7,400 bases of DNA, taken from Lutibacter sp. UBA4458 (lineage in GTDB: Bacteria; Bacteroidota; Bacteroidia; Flavobacteriales; Flavobacteriaceae). The stretch covers positions 1 through 7,400 of the forward strand of contig DGOU01000046.1 in the NCBI GenBank assembly GCA_002390165.1. Reading direction: 5' to 3'. A program made the translations under genes and the position numbers. Within the stretch, counting starts at the first letter, position 1; each line of letters starts with the position of its first letter. Below, piece after piece: positions 1 to 4,721 of the stretch. The notes beneath the pieces were generated by a model. It saw only the letters and a program-made list of their open reading frames with translations. It was not told the DNA's origin and searched no databases.

Positions 1-1061
1 GCTTGTGTTTCACCACGTGTAAATACTGCAGAACCGTGAGGAGAAGGCAAATAATTAACTTGACTCCAAATAGGCCTAATTTGATTTGTTTTTCTACCAT
101 CTAATCGTAAACCTTCGTTTAAAGTAAGATCTCTAATTGCATTTTTTTCTGATTTATTAAAGTACTCTGAAACTAATTTTCCTTTTTCATCTAATTCTTC
201 TTCAGAAAATTCAGCTTTTAAAGCTTCTTTTACTTCTGCAAATTTTTGTGAACGTTCTTGTTTAGAAGAACCAGCTAAAGCAATAGCATATATTTTATCA
301 TAGGTAAAATCATTTACCTTTTTTTCTAAATCGTTATCAACATCGGCTTTTGGATAATCTCTTGTTTCTTTTTTACCTAATTGTTTTACAAGATTTTCTT
401 GAGCAACACACTGAATTTTAATTGCTTCGTGAGCAAATTTAATAGCGTCTGCCATTTCTTTTTCAGAAATTTCTTCCATTTCTCCTTCAACCATCATCAC
501 AGATTCGTAAGAAGCGCCAACCATCATATCTATATCGGCATTTTCTAATTGTGCATAGGTTGGGTTAATTATAAATTCGCCTTCAACTCTAGCAACACGA
601 ACTTCAGAAATAGGATATTCAAAAGGAATGTCTGTAATTGCAATTGCTGCAGAAGCTGCTAATCCAGCTAATGCATCTGGAATAACTTCAGCGTCATGAG
701 ACATTAACTGAATCATTACTTGTGTTTCAGCATGGTAATCTTTTGGAAAAAGTGGACGTAGTACACGGTCAACTAAACGCATTACTAAAATTTCTTCACT
801 ACTTGGTCTTGCTTCTCTTTTAAAGAATCCACCAGGATATTTACCGGAAGCTGCATATTTTTCGCGATAGTCTAGTGTTAATGGTAAAAAGTCTAAGCCT
901 TCTTTGGCTTCTTTAGCCGAAACTACAGTTGCTAATAGTACGGCATTACCCATTCTTACAACAACAGAACCATCTGCTTGTTTGGCTAGTTGTCCAGTTT
1001 CTATAGAGATAGTTCTTCCATCTCCTAAGTCAATAATTTCTTTAAATACCTTTGGTATCAT
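1..1061 (-). CDS. pnp: Polyribonucleotide nucleotidyltransferase (PNPase), N-terminal half, cut by window edge
   Basis: PNPase degrades RNA 3'-to-5' by phosphorolysis, releasing nucleoside diphosphates, as a cytoplasmic homotrimer. The frame is open for 353 codons from ATG at 1061 and leaves the window at base 1; no stop or frameshift is seen. It begins [16 protein letters not shown] and shows the first RNase PH core at about residues 12-145, including [14 protein letters not shown] (77-90) and [10 protein letters not shown] (97-106). A charged alpha-helical domain follows (about 200-305), then the start of the second RNase PH core, with [11 protein letters not shown] (314-324) and the phosphate/active-site segment [12 protein letters not shown] (342-353). 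The rest of core 2 and the KH and S1 domains lie outside the window. It is downstream of rpsO by 138 bases, the order also known in E. coli. No Shine-Dalgarno is visible; the start is chosen by the conserved N-terminus. Assignment is very secure. Confidence 0.97.
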   Translation of the reverse strand, partial: MIPKVFKEIIDLGDGRTISIETGQLAKQADGSVVVRMGNAVLLATVVSAKEAKEGLDFLPLTLDYREKYAASGKYPGGFFKREARPSSEEILVMRLVDRVLRPLFPKDYHAETQVMIQLMSHDAEVIPDALAGLAASAAIAITDIPFEYPISEVRVARVEGEFIINPTYAQLENADIDMMVGASYESVMMVEGEMEEISEKEMADAIKFAHEAIKIQCVAQENLVKQLGKKETRDYPKADVDNDLEKKVNDFTYDKIYAIALAGSSKQERSQKFAEVKEALKAEFSEEELDEKGKLVSEYFNKSEKNAIRDLTLNEGLRLDGRKTNQIRPIWSQVNYLPSPHGSAVFTRGETQ

Positions 1062-1169
1062 AAATAAATGTTTTTTTAAAATTAAACAATTGGTTTTAGT
1101 TGTTGTGTTGTGTTTTACCAATGAAAAGTTTAATTGTTGCTTTCTTTTAATTTAATAAAATTAAATAAA

Positions 1170-1190
1170 AAAGAGGCAAAAAGCCTCTTT
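1170..1190 (-). terminator. Intrinsic terminator/attenuator between rpsO and pnp
   Basis: A perfect 8-bp inverted repeat, AAAGAGGC and GCCTCTTT, with a 5-base loop begins 9 bases past the rpsO stop. Read on the minus strand, the right arm ends in TTT and runs on into TTT, A, then TTTAATTTT, so the U-rich tail is on the rpsO side. In this direction it fits a Rho-independent terminator of moderate strength. pnp lies beyond it and I see no TAnnTTTG promoter in the remaining gap, so the hairpin may act as a partial terminator that lowers pnp expression relative to rpsO (inference). Confidence 0.8.
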
Positions 1191-1199
1191 GAAATGAAA

Positions 1200-1469
1200 T
1201 TATTTTCTTAAACCTAATTCCTTTATTATAGCTCGATATCTTACAATATCATTTTTAATTAAGTAATCCAGTAAATTTCGTCTTTTACCTACTAATTTAA
1301 CTAACGATCTTTCTGTGTTAAAATCTTTTCGATTGTTTTTTAAATGTTCTGTTAAATGGTTAATACGGAAAGTAAATAATGCAATTTGACCTTCAGATGA
1401 ACCAGTGTTTGTTGCAGATTCGCCATGTTTTGCAAAAATTTCTGCTTTTTTTTCTTTTGTTAAGTACAT
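1200..1469 (-). CDS. rpsO: 30S ribosomal protein S15
   Basis: S15 binds the central domain of 16S rRNA early in assembly of the 30S platform. The product is 89 aa, the same length as E. coli S15. The family pattern is clear: TGSSEGQIALFTFRINHL at 22-39, the rRNA-contact segment around HLKNNRKDFNTERSL (42-56), VGKRRNLLDYLIKND (60-74) and the C-terminus ELGLRK. Against E. coli, the loop histidine and aspartate that contact 16S rRNA are kept, and the serine is a threonine. The start is ATG at 1469, which gives the family's usual N-terminus. A terminator-like hairpin and then pnp follow. A TAnnTTTG promoter-like site lies 60 bases upstream. S15 represses its own mRNA in several phyla; whether it does so here is not known. 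Confidence 0.98.
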   Translation of the reverse strand: MYLTKEKKAEIFAKHGESATNTGSSEGQIALFTFRINHLTEHLKNNRKDFNTERSLVKLVGKRRNLLDYLIKNDIVRYRAIIKELGLRK

Positions 1470-1529
1470 GCTAACATTAATTTTATTAATAATTTTTATG
1501 CGTTAATAACCTTAAATGGTTACAGTCGG

Positions 1530-1540
1530 CAAATATACTA
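1530..1540 (-). promoter_or_regulatory. Putative rpsO promoter, -7 element
   Basis: On the minus strand this reads TAGTATATTTG and contains an exact TAnnTTTG (TATATTTG), the Bacteroidota primary-sigma -7 consensus. Its end is 60 bases from the rpsO ATG. A TTTG lies further upstream but about 29 bases away, too far for a standard -33 element, so only the -7 half is supported. Confidence 0.6.
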
Positions 1541-1584
1541 TTATTATTTTGATTTACACTTGGCTACAAATAAATACTTTTTTA

Positions 1585-1613
1585 TTGAATATTTTAAACC
1601 TTTTTAAATTTTG
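1585..1613 (+). promoter_or_regulatory. Possible promoter for the lipoprotein gene
   Basis: TTG at 1585-1587, then 17 bases, then TAAATTTTG at 1605-1613. This resembles TTG-N(17-23)-TAnnTTTG but the -7 part has three bases instead of two between TA and TTTG. It ends 55 bases before the ATG at 1669, in the 199-bp gap shared with rpsO. This is a weak match in AT-rich DNA. Confidence 0.35.
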
Positions 1614-1668
1614 AAGGTCTTAGTATCATAAAACAAATTTTATAACAATTTATTAAAAACAAAACCTT

Positions 1669-2520
1669 ATGAAAACTTTGAGATTTAAACTTTTTATGTT
1701 TGTAACAATTGGTAGTCTATTCTTTATTAGTTGCGAAAAAAATAATGATGTTGAATTAACTGAACCAATATCAGATGCAGATGCTATTGCAGTGGTTGAA
1801 TCAGATGATTTATCGGATGATATCAGTAATGTTGTGGATGATTATTTAATGGAGAATGAGGGAATGTCGTCTAAATCTGAATCTGAGGCGAAAACTTCGG
1901 ATATTTTGCCTTGTGTTACTAAAACTATAGTAATTAGTGGAACAACTAAAACAGTAACTTTAGATTTTGGAGAAGGATGTGAATTACCTAATGGTAATAT
2001 TTTAAGTGGTAAAATTATTATGAGCTATGTAGTGGATACTGATGTAGCATCTTTTATGGTCACCTATACTTTTGAAAATTTCTTCTTTAATGATATAAGT
2101 GTAGAAGGAGAAAATTCTTTGGTAAGAACAAGAGCAAATAACAATGGTAATCCTGAATCTACATTAACAATAGATATGAAAGTTACTTGGCCAGATGGTG
2201 TATTTGCTTCAAGAAAAGGAACTAAAATACGAGAATGGATAGAAGGATATGATACTCGAACTTTTGGAGATAATGTATTTTTAATTACAGGAAATTGGAC
2301 TGCAACATTTAAAAATGGGACAGTAGTTGCTGCAAACATAACCACTCCTTTACGTAGAGAAATGGCTTGTAGATTTATTGTAAGTGGTGCTGTTGAACTT
2401 CAAAAAAATGATAGAACAGGAATTTTAGATTTTGGCGATGGAAGTTGTGATAATGTAGCTACTTTTACAAATGAAAACGGAGAATCACGTGAAATTACTT
2501 TAAAAGGTAGATTGTTTTAA
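1669..2520 (+). CDS. Putative secreted lipoprotein with two cysteine-bracketed DFG repeats, function unknown
   Basis: The 283-aa product has a lipoprotein signal peptide: a basic start (MKTLRFK), a hydrophobic core (residues 8-20) and the lipobox F-I-S-C with the lipidated cysteine at 22. Residues 23-75 are acidic and low in complexity (EKNND, SDDLSDD, DDY, ESE) and look like a flexible linker. From about 80 on it is beta-rich and polar. Two similar segments flank the domain: C82-to-C104, ending LDFGEGCE, and C234-to-C260, ending LDFGDGSCD. Each pair could form a disulfide outside the cytoplasm (inference). The middle part holds REWIEGYDTR (188-197) and LITGNW (205-210). I recall similar unannotated lipoproteins in other Bacteroidota but cannot name a family. 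It stands alone, divergent from rpsO and convergent with accD, and shares a terminator with accD. ATG at 1669 directly precedes the signal peptide. Whether it faces the periplasm or the cell surface cannot be settled here. Confidence 0.88.
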   Translation: MKTLRFKLFMFVTIGSLFFISCEKNNDVELTEPISDADAIAVVESDDLSDDISNVVDDYLMENEGMSSKSESEAKTSDILPCVTKTIVISGTTKTVTLDFGEGCELPNGNILSGKIIMSYVVDTDVASFMVTYTFENFFFNDISVEGENSLVRTRANNNGNPESTLTIDMKVTWPDGVFASRKGTKIREWIEGYDTRTFGDNVFLITGNWTATFKNGTVVAANITTPLRREMACRFIVSGAVELQKNDRTGILDFGDGSCDNVATFTNENGESREITLKGRLF

Positions 2521-2540
2521 AAAAGTTAAGGGGTTGATAT

Positions 2541-2572
2541 AAAAAAAAAGCGAGCATTTGCTCGCTTTTTTT
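2541..2572. terminator. Bidirectional terminator between the lipoprotein gene and accD
   Basis: A stem GCGAGC/GCTCGC (2550-2555 and 2560-2565) with the 4-base loop ATTT is flanked by nine A (2541-2549) on the left and seven T (2566-2572) on the right. It therefore has a G/C-rich stem plus a U-tract in both directions, ending the plus-strand lipoprotein transcript 20 bases past its stop and the minus-strand accD transcript. The last two T of the right tract are part of the accD stop codon (2571-2573). Confidence 0.92.
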
Positions 2573-3431
2573 ATTTTCTAACTGGTAAGTTTTGAACCAA
2601 ATCTATATATAAATTGATTTCTTTTTTTAAATTTTTTCGTTCAATAATTTTATCTAAAAAACCATGCTCCAATACAAATTCAGAACGCTGAAATCCTTTA
2701 GGTAAATCTTTTCCAGTAGTATCTTTTACAACTCTTGGTCCGGCAAATGCAACTAAAGCATTAGGTTCAGCAATATTAATATCGCCTAGCATAGCATAAG
2801 AAGCAGTTGTGCCACCAGTTGTAGGATCAGTACATAATGAAATATATGGAATAGTAGCGTCAGATAACTGAGCTAATTTGGCAGATGTTTTTACCATTTG
2901 CATAAGAGATATTGCTGCTTCCATCATTCTGGCACCACCAGATTTAGAAATTAATAAAAAAGGAATTTTATTTTTAATTGAATAATCAATTGCTCTCGCT
3001 ATTTTTTCTCCAACAACACTTCCCATAGATCCGCCAATAAAACTAAAATCCATTGCAGCAATAACTAAATCTTTACCAAATGATTTTCCTACAGCTGTGC
3101 GAACAGCATCTTTTAGTTTAGTTTTTTTATAAGCATCTTCTAAACGATCGGTATATTTTTTTGAATCTGAAAATTTTAAAGGGTCTTTTGAAACAATATT
3201 TTTATTTAATTCTTTGTATTTATTATCATCAAACAAAATTTCAAAATATTCACCGCTTCCAATTCTAACATGGTAGCCGTCTTCAGGGCTTACGTAGTAA
3301 TTTTTTTTTAACTCGTCCGTGTCAATAATTTTACCACTTGGAGTTTTGTACCAAAGACCTTTTGGAACATCTTTTTTATCTTCTGTTGGGGTTTGGATTC
3401 CTTTATCCTTTCTTTTAAACCAAGCTGCCAT
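2571..3431 (-). CDS. accD: Acetyl-CoA carboxylase carboxyltransferase subunit beta, zinc-ribbon cysteines absent
   Basis: AccD pairs with AccA to move the carboxyl group from carboxybiotin on BCCP to acetyl-CoA, making malonyl-CoA, the committed step of fatty-acid synthesis, in the cytoplasm. The 286-aa product has the crotonase-like carboxyltransferase core: [13 protein letters not shown] (131-143), [11 protein letters not shown] (162-172), [18 protein letters not shown] (200-217) and FAGPRVV (229-235). The N-terminus keeps the outline of the usual zinc ribbon (GLWYKTPSG and [11 protein letters not shown]), but the four expected cysteines are T30, G33, S48 and D51. C200 is the only cysteine in the protein. 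I recall the same replacement in flavobacterial AccD. The start is ATG at 3429-3431, giving MAAWFKRK, the usual flavobacterial beginning. The gene sits downstream of fbaA but is separated by a terminator and has its own promoter-like site. accA is not in the window. Confidence 0.96.
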   Translation of the reverse strand: MAAWFKRKDKGIQTPTEDKKDVPKGLWYKTPSGKIIDTDELKKNYYVSPEDGYHVRIGSGEYFEILFDDNKYKELNKNIVSKDPLKFSDSKKYTDRLEDAYKKTKLKDAVRTAVGKSFGKDLVIAAMDFSFIGGSMGSVVGEKIARAIDYSIKNKIPFLLISKSGGARMMEAAISLMQMVKTSAKLAQLSDATIPYISLCTDPTTGGTTASYAMLGDINIAEPNALVAFAGPRVVKDTTGKDLPKGFQRSEFVLEHGFLDKIIERKNLKKEINLYIDLVQNLPVRK

Positions 3432-3461
3432 AATTTTTATGTTTTAGTTAAAACAGGGGTG

Positions 3462-3471
3462 CAAATTACTA
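3462..3471 (-). promoter_or_regulatory. Putative accD promoter, -7 element
   Basis: The minus strand reads TAGTAATTTG followed by CACCCC. It is a near match to TAnnTTTG, one base short between TA and TTTG, and shares TAGTA plus TTTG with the sites before fbaA, rpsO and the tamL-like gene. It lies 30 bases before the accD ATG and directly after the fbaA terminator, the place expected for a promoter of an independent transcript. No -33 element is clear. Confidence 0.5.
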
Positions 3472-3510
3472 AAAAAAATAAAGAGAACATATAAAAACAT
3501 GTCCTCTTTA
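3471..3510 (-). terminator. Intrinsic terminator of fbaA
   Basis: On the minus strand a 12-bp stem (arms 3499-3510 and 3479-3490, one G-U pair) closes an 8-base loop and is followed at once by eight T (3478-3471). It begins 25 bases past the fbaA stop. On the plus strand the G-U position becomes an A/C mismatch and there is no equal U-tract, so it is directed at fbaA. Confidence 0.9.
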
Positions 3511-3535
3511 AAATTTAAAATATTAAAATTATTGA

Positions 3536-4603
3536 TTATAAGGTGTTTACATTGTTTAAATCTGTAAAAGCCTTTTTTAATCTTGTTTTAAAGGTAAGTT
3601 CACCTTCTCTTAACCATTTTCTTGGGTCATAATATTTTTTGTTAGGTAAATCAGCTCCATCAGGATTACCAACTTGTGTTTTTAAATATTCAAGTTTACC
3701 GTTCATATAATTACGAATTCCTTCCATTAGAGCAAATTGTAAATCTGTATCAATATTCATTTTTACCACACCATAACCAATAGCTTCTCTAATTTCTTCT
3801 AAAGATGAACCAGATCCTCCGTGAAATACAAAGTCTACCGGATTTTTTTCTGTTTGATAATTTTTTTCAATATATTTTTGAGAATTGTCTAAAATTTTAG
3901 GAGTTAATTTTACATTACCAGGTTTGTATACGCCATGTACGTTTCCAAATGAAGCGGCAATAGTAAAATGATTGCTGACTTTTTTAAGTTCTTCATAAGC
4001 ATAGGCAACTTCTTCTGGTTGTGTATATAATTTTGAAGCATCTACATCCGAATTGTCCACACCATCTTCTTCACCACCAGTAATTCCTAATTCAATTTCA
4101 AGAGTCATTCCCATTTTATCCATACGAGCAAGGTACTTTTTACAAAGTTCAATGTTTTCTTTAATTGGCTCTTCTGATAAATCAATCATATGAGAGCTAA
4201 ATAAAGGCACTCCATTTTCTTTATAATATTGTTCACCTGCATCTAGTAAACCATCAATCCAAGGTAATAATTTTTTCGCACAATGGTCAGTATGTAAAAT
4301 AACTGGAACTCCATATTCTTTTGCTAATAAATGTACATGTTTTGCTCCTGCATGTGCACCTGCAATAGCTGCTTTTTGGTTTTCATTAGAGAGTCCTTTT
4401 CCAGCATTAAACTGAGCTCCTCCATTAGAAAATTGAATAATTACTGGTGCATTTAATTCTTTAGCAGTTTCTAATACTCCATTTATGGTATTGGATCCAG
4501 AAACGTTAACGGCTGGTATTGCAAAACCTTTTAATTTAGCTAATTTAAAAATCTCTTGAACGGCGTTTCCGGTAGCTACTCCTGGTTTAATGTTATAACT
4601 CAT
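3536..4603 (-). CDS. fbaA: Fructose-bisphosphate aldolase, class II
   Basis: This zinc-dependent enzyme cleaves fructose 1,6-bisphosphate to glyceraldehyde 3-phosphate and dihydroxyacetone phosphate, and runs in reverse in gluconeogenesis, in the cytoplasm. The product is 355 aa, close to E. coli FbaA (359 aa). Class II hallmarks are present: VILHTDHCAKK (101-111) with the catalytic aspartate D106 and zinc ligand H107; LEIELGITGGEEDGVDN (168-184), a long form typical of the FbaA (IIA) subgroup; zinc ligands H223 in NVHGVYKPGN and H261 in VFHGGSGSS; and the substrate-binding NIDTD (283-287). ATG at 4603 gives MSYNIKPGVATG, and no better start lies upstream. It lies 118 bases after the tamL-like gene; a TAnnTTTG site in that gap and a strong terminator after the stop suggest a transcript of its own. 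No odd residues were seen. Confidence 0.98.
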   Translation of the reverse strand: MSYNIKPGVATGNAVQEIFKLAKLKGFAIPAVNVSGSNTINGVLETAKELNAPVIIQFSNGGAQFNAGKGLSNENQKAAIAGAHAGAKHVHLLAKEYGVPVILHTDHCAKKLLPWIDGLLDAGEQYYKENGVPLFSSHMIDLSEEPIKENIELCKKYLARMDKMGMTLEIELGITGGEEDGVDNSDVDASKLYTQPEEVAYAYEELKKVSNHFTIAASFGNVHGVYKPGNVKLTPKILDNSQKYIEKNYQTEKNPVDFVFHGGSGSSLEEIREAIGYGVVKMNIDTDLQFALMEGIRNYMNGKLEYLKTQVGNPDGADLPNKKYYDPRKWLREGELTFKTRLKKAFTDLNNVNTL

Positions 4604-4646
4604 GATATACTAGGTGTTATTATTTTTTTAATAAATTATGTTCTGA

Positions 4647-4657
4647 CAAAGTTACTA
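4647..4657 (-). promoter_or_regulatory. Putative fbaA promoter, -7 element
   Basis: The minus strand reads TAGTAACTTTG and contains an exact TAnnTTTG (TAACTTTG), ending 43 bases before the fbaA ATG. A TTG further upstream is about 28 bases away, too distant for a normal -33. Since no terminator is visible after the tamL-like gene, some read-through from that gene is also possible. Confidence 0.6.
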
Positions 4658-4721
4658 ATTTAAGGATTGTATTTTATTTGTGCAACTATAAAGTAGCGAA
4701 AACGAAATAGTGAAGTTTATT

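Noticed and set aside
904..1155. 83-codon plus-strand open frame
   Set aside because: It lies antisense to the conserved 5' end of pnp and runs into the rpsO-pnp gap; the protein is low-complexity with no recognisable pattern, so it is a shadow frame.
1541..1551. Alternative plus-strand TA...TTTTG match as a lipoprotein promoter
   Set aside because: The spacing inside the -7 element is off and it overlaps the rpsO upstream region; the match at 1585-1613 has better placement and a TTG at suitable distance.
2064..2345. 93-codon minus-strand open frame
   Set aside because: It is fully inside the lipoprotein gene on the other strand; the lipoprotein has the signal peptide and repeat structure, so this is a shadow.
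3301..3309. Run of nine A (minus strand) in accD codons 41-44, a possible slippage or phase-variation site
   Set aside because: Such runs are expected in lysine codons of AT-rich genomes, the frame is intact on both sides, and phase variation of an essential gene is unlikely.
4658..4721. Possible terminator after the tamL-like gene
   Set aside because: I looked for inverted repeats followed by a U-tract on the minus strand and found only short weak pairings without a T-run, so none is called.
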